A stretch of 64,000 nt of DNA from Dromaius novaehollandiae (Eukaryota > Chordata > Aves > Casuariiformes > Dromaiidae): the NCBI RefSeq assembly GCF_036370855.1, contig NC_088103.1, forward strand, positions 10,169,404-10,233,403, in the 5' to 3' direction. A program made the translations under genes and the position numbers. Below the pieces are notes generated by a model. It worked only from the letters and a program-made list of their open reading frames with translations. It was not told the DNA's origin and searched no databases. Shown here piece by piece: positions 14,949 to 28,899 of the stretch. Every line of letters starts with the position of its first letter. Position 1 is the stretch's first letter.

Positions 14949-15300
14949 GGTCCCCCGAGCCCCGTCTGCAATGCGGCGCGTCAGCTGATCCCCCGCTATA
15001 TAAAGCCTGCGCCGGGCGGCACTGCGCATGCGCGCTTCCTCCCCGCCTCCCTCCGCGGCTCCTCCGGCGCGTGCGCGCGCCCGTCCCTGCCCCCGCCGCG
15101 GCTCGCTCCGCGCATGCTCCCTCGGCCTCCGCGTCTGCTGACACTGATTCAGCGGCGCCGCAGGGGAGGGAGGGGGTGGGGTGCGCATGCGCAGGCGGGC
15201 AGCGCCGCGCGCTCCGACTGAGGCCGTTACGGTACCCGGCGCTGCGGCGCCTCGCGCCCTAACGGTCGCCGCCTTCTGCTCCCCTGCGTGGGCCTGGTTC
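14390..15300 (-). promoter_or_regulatory. PSAP: PSAP CpG-island promoter with NRF1 palindromes
   Basis: A sharp GC-rich, CpG-dense block surrounds PSAP exon 1. Two near-perfect NRF1 palindromes (TGCGCATGCGC core) lie at 15023-15034 and 15182-15193, upstream of the gene on the minus strand. A TATA-like AT block at 14997-15005 reads TTTATATAG on the minus strand, 49-57 bases above the ATG. If it is used, the 5' UTR is only about 20-30 bases. A palindromic E-box in the frame TCAGCTGA sits at 14981-14988. The same AT block reads as a better TATA box on the plus strand, so divergent transcription towards 15 kb is possible. Motifs were called by eye. Confidence 0.7.
14773..14785. promoter_or_regulatory. 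RFX-type X-box, perfect inverted repeat
   Basis: GTTGCCAGGCAAC is a perfect GTTGCC/GGCAAC inverted repeat with a one-base centre. It matches the RFX-family X-box form GTNRCC(N0-3)RGYAAC. It lies in PSAP intron 1, about 120 bases past the exon 1 donor, inside the CpG island. Confidence 0.5.
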
Positions 15301-18300
15301 CCTTCGCGGGGCCACGCGGCCTCCTGCCCCCGGGGCTCGAGGAACGGCTAGCTACCAGTACAGTTACGGTCTAACTCGACTTGGTAACACCGCACCTTGT
15401 CCTGCCCCCTCCCTTGTGCTTATCTGACCCATCCCAGCACTCATTCAGCCAGCGGGAACAACAAACTAGCTCAGAAATAAACGCCATACTTTTGTACCAG
15501 GTCAGCAAACAAAAGGAGCTCAGCTGAGGGCCAGCCCTGGTACCTCACACCTGCTGCGACCGCGCAGAGCTGCCGCACCAGCTCACACATTTTGTTAAAC
15601 CCGTGCGTGGGGCTCTCTGCGGCTTGGTGGCGGGTCTGGGGGAGCCCCCTGCTTCTCACAGCCTTGACTGTTCCTGCAGTCTCACTTGAATTCAATGCTT
15701 CACGTCTGGAGCGCTCATGATCTGCAAGGCCTATGCTTCCCAGTTCAGTTGCATTTATTTTCCTTCCTTTCTTTTTGAAGGTGTGGAGGGTGGGAGTGTT
15801 TTACAGCATTACACAGCTCCACCAAAACTGAGGCATTCTCCTTTTACTTCATAAGGCCATCACAATTCACCCAAAATTCTGGAAGACACAGGGACCACTC
15901 CATAGTTAGATACAGAGGTGAATCAGAGAAACAGACTCCTTGCAAGCCCCACTCTTACCTTACTAGCCAGTCACAGCTACATCTTTTTCTGTTAGATATA
16001 CAGTGCAAGTACATGTGTTGATCTTCAGGGTATTGCCCCTCATCCGAGGGCATAAGCAGTATTACTGTGTTAGGTCTCTGCAGACATGTCCCTTTTTCAA
16101 GGATCATACTTGTTGGTAACATTTAAGGTTTACTAGCAGTTTAAAGGTTAGGAGCCATGAAGGCAAGTAGAGGAAGTCGGTCTGTTTTGTTTCACTTTCT
16201 CAGTCTATATCCAAACAGGATAAGACATGTTTTTCCCCTTGTTATGAAGATCTTTCAAAATTAAAAGCCAAGTAAGAAGCCACTGCAGGAAGCTGTTTGT
16301 TATCCTACTCTTCTTTGCAAGACATAGCAAGAGAGCTCAGTGATACACAAGGCAGCTTCCCAAGACTGCTATTCCATTGCTGCAACCATAACAAGCAAGG
16401 ACTCTTAGGTAATTCCCAAACTAAAGTCAGTCCATGCACCTGTACTGAATCAACTAAGCAGAAAGCCACTGCAGAAAGCAATTTTGGCCAGACTAAACAA
16501 GCAACCTTTACTCTGTCCCTAAAGCCACCCTGCATAGGCAGGGCTCAAAGTGTGCATCTTATCTAGTCAACGCAGACACAGTGTCGACAAGGCACCTTGA
16601 TTTGCTACTTCTAGACAACAATCAGCTACTAGCTTAGGAGCAAAAAACAGCTTTATGTAGAAGAATATTTAAAAGTGGGTCTTAAATAAGACTGTCTGAA
16701 GACAGACAGACATTTCAGGAGGCAAGATATTTTCCTTCTGAAAATCCAGCGGTAAAGACAAGGACTAGCATCAAGCTACCTGCTGCCACTCCCAGTCTGT
16801 TTTCATTTCAGGCACCACTACAGCCAGCACTAGTGAGGATTTACCTGGAGTTTTGCCAGTTCCAGCTGATTAGGGACTTTTTTCTTAAGTACAGAGCACA
16901 TAATTACCAGCTGGCTAATTGTCTCTATGACACAGCTTTCCTGGTTTTGCCATGATGCCTAATTGTTTTCTCACTTAAAATGAGATTACAAAAAAATAAA
17001 ATGGCATCAAGCACTAACCATCTGCTATAACTGATAGGACTGTTTGCAAGTGAAGAAACTCCAAAGGACAACTCATCCTAGTAAGACCAGGCCCAGCTCA
17101 CAAATATGAAGAGCTAACTGCATAAAATGATACCTTAAATGGACAGTGTGAACTACAGCTGTTCCCTTAACTGCCTACTACCTTCTGCTTTTGCGGAGCT
17201 TTCATTTAGATTTGGGAGTTTTTTGTTTTTGGTTGTTTTTTTTTTTTTAACATAAACCTTCCAGATAAGATGTTAGATGAAGCTTCTCAGGAATGACTGC
17301 AGTTTGTCCATAGTCACATACAACTGAGTCAAGTTGCCATGGCGGGGAAAGAAGGGGGTCTCCCCAGCCCACTCCCTTACACCAGTTCTGGCATACACTG
17401 GGCTCTTCACTGAGCAGCTTCAACTCACCAACATACACACAGGGCTCTGAGCCAGCTTTCCGCTTGCCTAGTTAAACTGGCAACATGGTAGAGCTGAGTG
17501 CCACAGCCAACACAGGATAGACAAGGCAGGACCTCCTCCTGTAGTTATTTCAGCTCACTTTAACTGGAAGCCAAACTAGCAGATAATGGGACACTGTCTG
17601 CAAGATACAGATGTTTCCTCTCGCAGGCTCTGAGGTCTCATACCAGAAGCCTGTAGAAATTGTTAAACCAGAACAACAAATTGTCACAATGTAGGTATAC
17701 AGGGAAGAGTTTCCAGAGGCCTTCTCCACCTTCCCAGTGCCCCTGACTGACCAGCTGCACACTGCTAGCCTTGCTTCCTGGAAGCAAGGGGACTTCTGGC
17801 ATACAGAATTGGGCTGGTTATCCAAGAACTCGTTTTTAGCCCCAGTATCTGAGTGGCATGCACTGTGTGCACGGAGACAGTGAAGAGGAAGAGCTCTTCC
17901 TTCCGAGGGCTGGAAAGCTGCTGGTAGCTGACGGCTGAGTGAAGAACTATTCTGAAGCTTAACACATGACTCATTTTTCAGGGGCTGGCATCCAAAAGCA
18001 CTGTCTCCACTTCCAACCAGTCGGACTGGGCTAGCATCAGAGTCCAGCTGGCTCCAGAAAGCTTGATGCTTGGTTTGTCATGCCTAAGGCACACGAATTC
18101 CTTCCACAGCTGCCTCACCCTCCGTGTACTAACCTCACTGCTTTGCATAAGCTACACACATAAGACATCTCTATTTGGCAATCTCGGAATTGCCAGAGGC
18201 CCTGCAGGCTCTGGTTTTGCAGCTTGCCTGAGCCAGCCCTGCGGGAGAAGTGCTCTCATGACAAAAAGAGGCATTTTCTGCAACAGTACGGCTTTTGGAA

Positions 18301-20326
18301 CACTTTACATTTCCACCCTGACTGCACCAAGCTGCTGGAGAGGAAGTAAAAGCAGGCCACAGATTACAGCCTGGCAACTTTGGGAAGAGCCTTGAACACT
18401 TTTGAAGTTCATTCCAACCCAAGCAGAAGCAACCTCCCAGTGACTCATCAACAGCTCGCTTGTGGGTCCCGGCTGAACAAGATAGAGATTCCCCACTGCA
18501 TACCAGATTCTCTGCCCTCTTCCTTGCCATTAACATAATACAGAGAAATAATTCCAGCTGTGACGTGCTTCTCAAAGCGGGAAGCATTATAACGTTTTCC
18601 AAACAGGAACACGAAGACGACGATGCAGCAGCTCATCTGGCCTGCAGCAGAGGCTGCAGCAGAAGCCACATCCAAGGGCAAAGCTGCAGACCGAGAGCTT
18701 GCTGACACCAGAAGGGAACAGGCCAGGTGGGACCTGGCAGCCCCCGCCGCCTTGCACTAGCCCTGGTGCTCATCAGCCCCTCTGCCGCGCTGATTCAGCT
18801 TCCTAACACAGTGAAAAACCCTGACCCAGAGCAGCAGATGGTTCTTTACTGGATTTGCGAACTGAATCAGCTCAGGGCAGCAGAGCACAGGGAGCACCGG
18901 AGCAGCACACCATGAGCAGGCAGGGCCATGGGAGTGAGACAGAAACAACCCTACATTTCTCCTGGCCTCCCCTTGCATTGGCAGAAATAGCTATACAGTC
19001 TACCCAGCCTGGGTGACGATCTGGCTTTAGGAGCGATTTGTTCTTTCCCGGGTAGTTTTTAACCTGGATCCACTTTGCCACGCGCCTGTCACACCTTGTG
19101 CCAGCACAGGGTGAAAGCAGTTGAGAACCATCCACTTCTGGTGGCTAATGCCGGTGTGATCCCCAGCCCAGAGTCCTCTTTCCAAAGTATGTTGCTTCCC
19201 ACCTTCAGCTCTGCAGCAACTGAATTACCAAAGGGATCATATCACATGCACTGGATTTTCCAGACAAAGCATGAATACGGCCTCAAATCACAGCAGCTAA
19301 TGCTGTTGTCATTTCAGTATTTACTTTGTTGGCTGTTACAAGGCTTCTTCAGCATTTAGGTACAATTTACTCAGATTAACCCCTGTTCCAAGGCAGGACA
19401 TATCCAAGGCACTGTTACCTTTCCAACCAGAGATCAACCACAAGGAGATTCAGGAAGAGCAGCAGCCCTAAATGTTTTGCCTCACGAACCAGGATTTCTG
19501 ATCAGTGCTAGCAGGACCCGGAAGAACAACAGAGTCAAAAGAAAGGCAAATGGTTCCTCTTAAATACAGAAGAATCAACAGTTCAGCATCAACTTGTAAA
19601 GCCCTTGCATTAAAGGACATACACAAAGATGCAGATTCCCATTTCTGCTTTCATTGTATCTGTTTTCCAGAGTTGTGGCTGTAACAAAGAAGACAGACAA
19701 AGCTCTTCTATTGGCATGTAACAATCTTTGAAAGAGAAACAGCTTTCCTTTTATAGATGGAAAAGAGGATTAAGTCACAGGTTTATAAATCCTCCTTTTT
19801 TCCTCTAAAAGCCGTAGAAATACACATCTAGGTTACCCAGGAAGAAAATACAGGCAAATGAATAATAGAGTTAAAAATATATATCACAGATTCCAAGAAA
19901 ATAAAATCTGACGAACCAAGCAAAAGAGGAGGGAGATTTTGGGATACCTTTGGTTCCATTCACACTGCAACAGAGAAGACGCATCTCCCCAACAAAGCCC
20001 AGGGAGTGCTACCCCTGTTCTTTCCTAGCTTGTCTGTTAAGACTTAAAGCAGCTAATTCAGTAACTCAGGCTGTGTACTGGAAGCTAAGACCCTCTCCAG
20101 TAAGGCGAGCAGGCTCGACAACTTTTGGGATTCCTGCAGTGAAAGGGACAGAAGAACAGAAGAGCACGCTAATCTCTTCCTGCCCATCTCTGACTCTCCA
20201 TCAGTCACATTCTGCTGTTGCATTGAAGCTCACCATGGTTTTCTAGAGCAGTCAGGTCTTTGTAGGCTCATCCATCACATAAAACAGCCACTTTTCAGAA
20301 GCTGCCTTTACTGTACCTGCTCTGTC

Positions 20327-20370
20327 AAAAAAAAAAAAAAAGAAAAAAAGAAAGAAAAAGAAGAAAGAAG
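20327..20370 (+). repeat. Poly(A) / A-G rich simple repeat
   Basis: A run of about 15 adenines is followed by roughly 30 bases of A with interspersed G. It could be a simple repeat, or the decayed tail of a retroposed copy inserted in the plus direction. The flanking sequence shows no recognisable parent gene. Confidence 0.8.
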
Positions 20371-23300
20371 CCCACACACCTGTAGGAACTATCCCAGTCC
20401 ATTTCTAAGAGCTAGCCCCTCTCAGGAAGGACAGCATTGCAAAAATCAAGTTCCTAGTTTGAGTCTTCAAAGCTCGGGGGGAAATTACCCGTGCTGTTCA
20501 TGGCTCCCACCTGCCGGCCCCAGCCTTTGAGGGGAAATACCTGGCCCGAGCGGCCGTGCTCTGGTTGCCCCCAGCCCCGTGAGGCGGGCAGCCTCGCTTT
20601 GCATACGCCGAGAGTTTCACCCTGCATGCTGCTGCCTGGCGCAGAGGCACATGACCGAGGACCGCTGATCCGTCAGCTTCCCAAAGAAGGCATTTGCAGG
20701 GTATTTTGCATATACCCCAGAGAAAACCCTGCCAAGTAGGGCATGCATTCTCCACAGCAAATGCAAAACAATATGGCCAGGCCTTGCCATTAACTCAATG
20801 AGGATTTCTAGTGCAGCGACAGCACGTGGCGGGACCCTGTGTGGGCAGGACAGCTCTTGCTCTGCATTTTCTGGTGTGGAGTGCAGGCTTCTTCATAGGG
20901 CCCCTGTGCAGAGTGAGCATTACCTCCATAACAGCTTTGCCCTCAGGGAACAAAACTGAACGTTGTTTGGATGAGAGAGAGCCAGGTCCGAAGTTTCTCT
21001 CTTCTGTGCTTTCCCCTCTCTCTAAAGTAAAATGCAGCATATTCCCCATCCTCATCATCCACCTTCTCCATTACCTGTCTGCTGCCTTTGGGCTTGTCTC
21101 AGCTCTCAAAGAGCCCTCAGCTTCCACTGCCACTACTTTTATGCTGTTGTTACTACCAGCCAGAAATGGACAAAGTGCTTGCCAAAATTAAAATACTTTT
21201 ACAAAATATGGGGCTGAGTTCTTTTGATTTACTTTCTGCTTTGCTGGTTTTCAAGGATTACATTTTGAAGTTCTAAAGGCTTTTTCAGCAGCGCATACTA
21301 TTTAAATTCTCTCCTTTTGCAGCACAGTGAAAATCTGCTTTGATACAATTCAGCTCAAGTGGAAGTGATTATATAATCACATGACTCCAGGAGCTAAGAC
21401 TTTAAGAAAAAGCACAGTTATAGGCTTTGCAGGGAAACTGAAAGAATTGGCACAGGACAAAAAACTGCAATGTGTAAGGAACAGGACTGACAACACAACA
21501 ACCCCCTCTGACTTTTTTCATACAATTTCTGCTGCTGCTGATATTTTTGATTTCCCTTCCTTTAGTATCTGAACTGGAAGGGAAGATAGGGAAGCAAACA
21601 TGTTATTTGGGGAAGAGGACACAAAACAAGAGAGCTTGCAAGGGAGGTAAAAGCCCTAATGCACTGTACTCTTGTATCCTAAAATTCAGACAAGCAAATA
21701 GGGAGTTTGCTATGCACAGAAAAAGGAGTGGGAATAGATCAGGGGAATCATATCACCTGATATCTTAATCACATACATGAACTCCTGCTTGCTTGCTTTC
21801 CAGCTGTTAGGCAGTCACAAAGTTTGCAGTCACTTCTTTAGACCAGGGCTGAAGAGAAGGCAGAAACTCAGGAGGTATCAGCAAAGCCAGGCAGCTCTTC
21901 TTTACGTAACGCTGTTGTGTCATGTGCACACTTGCAGTCAAGGACCTTTAATCCAGGCATTGAAATCAATGAGGTTTATGACAGCAGCTGAACTGCTGAT
22001 TGCTAAAAGTGGCCCGAGTTCGGCTTAATAAAAGTCACGAGGGTAAAATGGGGGAAGCAGTGAGTCCAGCTACCGTTGCTTCCCCTGAAAGGTCCTTCAT
22101 CATCTTATATTGCATGCGTTCACCAGTTGCACACAATCCACACCAGTCGTATGCATCTGAACAGTTAACCTCAGCACTCTTGTAAGATACACTAAAAATA
22201 CAGGGTATCTGTCAGACATTCAGTCTCCCTCTTCTATCAGCGCATCTAAATCTGGGTTTTCAACCAGAGAATTTTGTTTCAGATTTTACAGCCATTTTTC
22301 TTCCTCTTTCAAAGTATAGATACACTGCTCTGCTCACTGTTGTCTTGGGTCCCTAGGAAAATGGTCAAGAACAAGCTGCCCACTGCAATGTTCATACTTT
22401 TGCTTGTTCTAAGTCTACTAGATAGATCCCAGATCAAAGTTCCTGTTTGGTTTTTTTTTAACTTTTTCTTCACCTTCCAGTTCTGCAGGGCAAAAACATT
22501 TTTCAGCCTAGGAAGAAAAACCAGCTGGACTGCAGCACAAGTAAGGCAGACAGCTCTAATTCAACACCTTTGAATTTCACAGGAAAAAGGCACAAGAATT
22601 CATTAGTACATTGCAGGTTTCCCTGCTAGCAACCTCTCCTTTTGTGTCCTTCCCACAGTTCATCTGACAGTGACTGGGCAAAAGTCTGAGCATCCCCTTG
22701 TAACAGCAAATGCAGAACACGATAGAGATGTTTTATGGATTCCATGGGCAGTGCTATGACTAATGAAGTAATACAAATCCATGGCCTGGTTTTCCATGGT
22801 TATCACAATTTCCATGATTATCACATAATGTGCATCTTTGAGATTCACTCTTCACTTCTTCCCAGAAGTGAATCAATTCAGTAAGGACTTATTTTAGCCT
22901 TCAATTTGTAAATCACAAACCTCAGAAAAGTCAGCACTGTTCACCAACACAAACTCAGCTGTAGTCAGGAAATAGCTAGATCAAAACTCACCATTCTGCT
23001 GGGTTTTGTTTGCCATAATGACTGCCAGAGATGAAACAAAACCCCTCTTATCCTTTCTTGGGCAAGGACAGAGGCGTAGGAGTTACATTCTCAACCCTGG
23101 GCACTGTGACCCAGCCAGCTGCAGAACAAAAGCATGGCCTAGCTAATGGGAAAAACGCAAGAAACTGCTATGCAAAGACCTGTTGGTATAATTCCCGGCT
23201 TAACATACTAGGCCAAATACACCACTTTTGAAACGACAGAGAGGAAATGACCAAGGTCTTCACAGGATCCTGGTCCCAGACTAGTGAAAAGGAGTCCCCT

Positions 23301-24014
23301 CTCTCCCCATTCTTTTCATCAGACCACCCTGCAGCTGCCCTTTAAAACTTATCCAACAGCTGCTTCCCCTCAGGTTGTATTTCGTTGTTCAGCTGCAACT
23401 GATCTCTTTCTGTGCTCATTTGATTGGACAAGGTTCAGAGCCATGTTCTGTCCTTGCTAAGAGATCTGCAAATGAGAGTTAATTAACCTCGAGAGGTTTG
23501 GAAACTGTTTTACCATAAAAATGAGGAGTATCAGATTTGAGCTGCTCCTATTTCACAGGGGAGCTCAGAAAGCAAACAGTTTTTGTTCTTGTTTGGCGTT
23601 CCTGACACTGCCTGGGGCAATCAAAGATATGTGGGCTGTTTCAGTGACTTCTAGCAAAAGCATCTAGATTTTCCCATAGCCTTTTTCTAGCTTGCTCTGA
23701 ACAGCCAGCTCAGTGACAGCCTCCCCTAGCAGCAGGTTGCATTGTTCCCTTGCTGCATTCAAGGGCTGCGAGGGAGTGCTGTTTCCTCCTACAAGCATCC
23801 GAAACTGGGAATGATCTCTGAGGTGGACCTGGTCCTTTTCTCTCTTTGAGACCGGTGACGTACGGGTTTTACACCGTGAGAGTCCTGCCTGGCGTCACAC
23901 TTGATCTCTCTTTCCGCAACACACCTTTCAAATGAGAGACCCAGCACTTTCAGTGCTGCTAAGGTGGGGAACCATGTTTCCTCCTTGCAGGCTGTCAGGC
24001 TGCAGCAGTGCCAT

Positions 24015-24060
24015 TTGCTGGAGCTAGATCTTCCAGAGGTCCAGCCACAGGGCTTGGATG
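24015..24060 (+). mobile_element. Possible CR1 LINE 3'-end remnant
   Basis: The stretch GGAGCTAGATCTTCCAGAGG at 24020-24039 resembles the 3' tail of avian CR1 LINEs, which carries a GGACTAGATGATCT(C)CAGAGGTCC-type motif. Only about 45 bases can be matched by eye, and no octamer tail is obvious. This is a weak call. Confidence 0.3.
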
Positions 24061-27000
24061 ACCTTAGGGATGTCCTGGTTCAGTCCCTTGACTTCTGGGC
24101 ATACACTGGTTCCCTGTTCCTTATCTGCCTTTATTTCAGTTTCTTTATTTGAAAGACTCTTTGCCATTGTGAGCAAAGCTTCAGAGGCCCTGGTACCCTT
24201 ATTGTGTGTTGAGTAGCAAGGATTTGGTTATCACAAAGCCAGACAAGGTTTCCAGGCAGAGGCGTTATCTTCCTTTTGTAAGCAGACCGACAAGGCTAGA
24301 GCAGGACTACTGGGAGACTGTCAAAAGCCCCTGTCTGCCCTTACGCAAACAGTGGCTGAGCAAACGGGGGGAGTTCAGATCCTTCAGCCAGTGGTTGGGG
24401 AATCTCAAACGTTAACATTTTTTCTGGGTAGGATGAACGCATATCTGTCAGGACAGGATTAAATTAGGCTTCTGTGGGTCTATGATGATGTTCGGAATTA
24501 TAAAATACATGTCTCCCATTCTCTTCACTTTTTGCTATTTGTGACCCCTTGCAGGAACCACCAGCGGGCTGGACTGGTGAGAGCAAGGACGGGGTTTTAC
24601 CCTGAGTTTTACCTGATCTAAGCCTGAACTGATACTGCAAGGGACTACCCTGCTGTCTCTTGTTCCCTAGCCATGTGCCCCCGCCACTTCCCTTAAATCA
24701 GATGTAGTAACAGTGTGGCCCTGAAAAAATCTGATCATCCCCCTGATCCAACTAGAAACTCACTCTGCAAAGGAAAAACAGTAAAAGGCAAGTTTTCAGG
24801 CTCATACTGCTGGAAGTGACACAAAGGAAGGGAGACGAAACGTGTGCCAGGGACAGGAAGAGAGGACGGTACAGTCTCTTCTGTCACCCTGCCTTAGGTT
24901 TTCTTAAGCAAGTCATGAAATTATTGCAGGGCAAGAGAAAAGGATGGGAAGCAAATAGCAGATATTAGAGAAAGGAAATAAGCCACATTAATAACTTTAT
25001 TGATGAGAGCACTCAGCTTAATGACCCTCCTCTTGTCTAAGGTTTCTATCATAAACACTTGTCTATGCATCTGAGGATCACAGTAACGGTCTATTACCGC
25101 AGAAATTCATGTTTGGTTTATTAGTCATGACAACCTCCAAGTTTCCTTCCCTGTCTCTGCTTCTCCTATCCTGTGAGCATGGTCCGTATTTTCAGTTCCT
25201 AAGTGTTCCACCTTCCATTTGGCTTTTCTGAAATGCTCATCGATTTGTTGCTCCTCCCTGGGATTATAAATTGAAAGTCTGAGGGCCTGTCATCTTGTTT
25301 ATCCTCACTTACAATCCATTCAGCAGCTGCAAACTTTCTGAACAATGATCTCACACTTTTGTCCAAGTCATCAATAACAATATAAGATAGTTTGGGGAGA
25401 GAACTAAACCCTCTCTGACCCTATTGGCAAAATACCTATTTCATGTTGATTTTCCAATAACAATTACATACTTCAGTTATAAACTCCTTGAGGCAGAGAC
25501 TACTCTTGACCAGAGAAAGACTTCTGTAACGTCAGTAGAGTAAGAGCCTAGCTGGCTGACAATTTTGTAGGTTAATGTAATGGAGGTACATCACACAAAA
25601 TAACATCACACAAAATCACGCAGTCTCACAAATACCTTGAAACCAAGCATTTGGCTAATATGTTAATAAGTCACTGTAGCCAGCAATTACTTTGATATTC
25701 ATGAGACCATCTGGTGATACTATCGATGAGGAGCAGCGGAGGGGGATGCCCTACATGCAGTGCATCCCCAGCGTGTGCCCGTGCCCCCAGCATTACAGCA
25801 CCACCGCGAGTCTTAAGAGAAGTTAGTAGTTAACCTGCCGCGTACCGAAACTAAAGCTTTTATTTTTATAGAGCAGGCTTCAGAGAAGCATAGCGAAAGC
25901 TTCGAGCTACTTATAAATCCAGTCACAAACAGGACCCTGCACTGCTATGGAAACGTCCCGAGGAAAGCCCAGCGGGCAACGCCGCAGAATAGCTCAGCGC
26001 ATACTGGGTGCCGAGTGCCCCCAAGCCCTAGCCTGCGGGGTCACCTCGGGGTTTTCTTGCTGCTGCATACTTCTGCATAAAAGGCCTTGCTTGGCTGTCT
26101 GTAGTTCTGACTTCCTTCTTTCGGAGGGGAGAAAACTGGATTACTTCTGTACCACTAAGTCATGTTTTTGCATGCATTTCTTCCCCTGCTAAGGCAATGA
26201 GACTCAAAGTGCAGAGCTGGTTAACTGGTGCTCTTTAACACAAACAAGTCCTTTTTGTGGGAGTTTCTCTTTATATGCAGAATAGTTAGAAAGAAAACCC
26301 TGCTATTAGCTTGGGCCAATCTCTCAACCATAAATATCAGGCAAAGCACAGGAAAGAACAAATTATTCTATTTAGCTGGTCCTAAACAGAGCTTTCTGTC
26401 TTGGTGTGCTGTGGGAGTGGGACGCTTGGACAGGGAGTTATCTGCATTTGGCATTCAGCCTTCCTGCTTGTCTTGAGAATAGTGTGAGGCAGATTTCACC
26501 CAGCTGAGGATGTTACCAAACTTACTAAGGTATTGACAGGCATCTCGATTGCATTTTTGCAGTTCAGTGCAGCGCCAAGGCCAGTGGCACCAGTAGAAGC
26601 GTGCTTGCAGTCTGTACTGTGATCCACCCTCTCTTGCTCAGCTTTTTTCTGTGTCACAGACTTAAAAAGACAAAAGGAAAAGCTCAAGACTTCCAAGCCA
26701 ATTCTTTTAAAGGAACACTAGAACGCAAGGACAAGGCTTAAAGCGGATCCTGCCTGAACCAACTTGCGAACAGTTTCTGGACAGCTGGTGACCAGAGGAA
26801 TTGCCGTCTTCTTCTTTTTCAGCTCTTATTTTGGGTTGAGAACTGCCCTCTTCCTCAAAGTGAATGACACTGAAAAGATGCTTATTCATGATCTTACGGC
26901 TGGTCGCCTCTGCAGAAACTTCGCCTCTCTTGGCAGTAGCCAAGACAGAGCACAAGACAGAGCCAAGACAGGGCAGAGCGCTCTCTGCGAGCAACACGGC

Positions 27001-28899
27001 ACGCGTCGGGGTGCCCCGCTGCAGGGCTCTGCTCCAACCCCAAGCCCACTTCTCTTACGGGAAAGGCCATTGCGAAGAGGAATTAGGGCAGAGCTACGAG
27101 CCCCTGCTTCCAGAAGTGTCTGTGCATCACACAGATGTTGTCAGAGGATGGAGGGCAATAGCGTGGGTTTGCTAGCGTTCCCCAGCGTGGGAGGCATGAG
27201 AGGCTTTTTCTACCTACATCGCTATTTTAACCTTTGTCAGCCTGTCTCTTCTTAGCAGACATCCCCTTCACTCTGCTGCTGTCATAGTTCCAGAGTGGGT
27301 TTTGCAATGCAGGTTTGAAGAGTGTTTACAATGTTTTTTTTTAAAAAAAGAAAGGTGCAGGAACTTCTTTATTTCAACCTCGTCAGTTTTGGAGAAGCAG
27401 AATTGAAAAAGGAACAGAAAATTCAAGCAGAATTGTTTCAAAATCTTGCACATCATGCATGTGGGTCTGCGGAGGCAGCGAGGGAAAGATTTGCAGAGTT
27501 CGGTCAGAAGCACATCGGCAGTGAATGCTGAGTTTCCTACCAATCTCCCGCCCTAATTATGTTTGTTCATTTTAAAATAAAGAAAACGGAGTAAGGAGAT
27601 ATAGCATTTTTTCTAAGGGAAATCCTTGGGTGATATTATTGTCTTTTTCTGAGTAAAGGTCTAGGCTGTTCTTCCTCTTCCTTTGACTTCTAGGCAGTAG
27701 GCTGAATTTCACTGAAAAGAGGAAGAAGAGATCACGGCGATAGAAAGCACAGCTGCCATCGACGGGACTGTCTCGGGGGGACAGCCTCCCTGCTGGAAAA
27801 GGAATGGTCGAGCACCTGCTCTTAGCAGAGAACTGACAAATTCATGCCAGCAGCCACCTGTTTGGTGTATGAGAATTAGTAGTGTCCCTGGCCCCAGGCC
27901 CAGGCTTTGTTACTGAATCAGGGTTAGTCCAACAAGCACTTCTGGTTTATGGGTTCCCATTTCCACACTGTTTGCTAGACGTGATCTCCTCCCAGTCCTT
28001 GGGGCCTGTCAGCAGAGCCGCTGTTTGGACTAGCCTAATGTCTAACTTCTGCTGACTGTCACAATGGCGAGGTTGGACTTTTGTCACCCTGGCCAAACTT
28101 AAAATCTCACCTTCTACCCAGAGTATCATTAAACTGCCCACTGACCTTTTCGCAACGGTCAGGTAGGGGGAAAATAGCTTAAGACCCTAAAAGGGCTGAA
28201 TGCAAGTAATTCTCCCATTAAAACCAGCATCAGTCAACATGACACACTGTTATTAGTTACCAAGACAAATCAAGGCATGAGGCACCTGTAGATATGGGCT
28301 CACCTGGCTCTTCTAACGTCACTCATCTTTATGCTCCTTTCCCTCTCGCTAGGTTTCATAAATCCCTTACCATGCATTCTCTTAGTGCCTTACCCTCAAG
28401 ATTTCCCGTTTGCCAGCACCTCTTAGGGAACCGATTACAATAATGAGTATAGAGCTTCAGTAAGCACTGTAAATGCTTCCTTTATTCAGCCGAGTTTTGC
28501 TTTCTTTCCTCTTCTGTCTCGTGGACAGCAGCTTCCCCTTAAAAGCCAGATGCTCGGGGCTGCACATCGTACAGCTTTGTTCACTGTACTGGCAGGATTC
28601 ATGTGACTACTAGTGCAAGGGACCAGTTTCGATTTTTCCATTAAAAAAGCCAAAGGCTGTCTCTGTAGAAGCACTGTGGAAGATCTCTTCACACAACCCT
28701 TCCTTCTCAAAGGTGGTGAGGAACAGGACTTTGGTTTTATCCCCGAGATTAACAGAATCCGACCCTGACTTTGTGCACTGAGCGCAAGGGGAGAAGGCGC
28801 AGCGGTCATCGCAGGGACCGTACTCCGGACAAGTCCAGGTAGAACAGGCCTGCCAGCACTGGTCAGGAGGCCGTACCTAGAGCCAAGTGCAGATGACCA

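Larger units (their letters stand above)
15300..28880. other. Intergenic interval, no gene seen
   Basis: This is the first part of the space between the PSAP promoter and the CHST3 locus. Base composition is ordinary to AT-leaning. All open frames are short (the longest is about 160 codons), lack family resemblance and do not chain into splice-compatible exons. Contents I can name are a poly(A)/purine-rich tract at 20327-20370, a T-run near 17238-17250, a two-copy ATCACACAAAAT-like direct repeat at 25589-25618, and a possible CR1 LINE 3' fragment near 24015-24060. Regulatory elements may be present but cannot be recognised without alignment. Confidence 0.6.

Noticed and set aside
14314-15262. 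Long frames (158-203 codons) on both strands around PSAP exon 1
   Set aside because: They mirror each other in a CpG island, consist of Arg/Ala/Gly/Pro-rich low complexity and overlap the verified signal-peptide exon.
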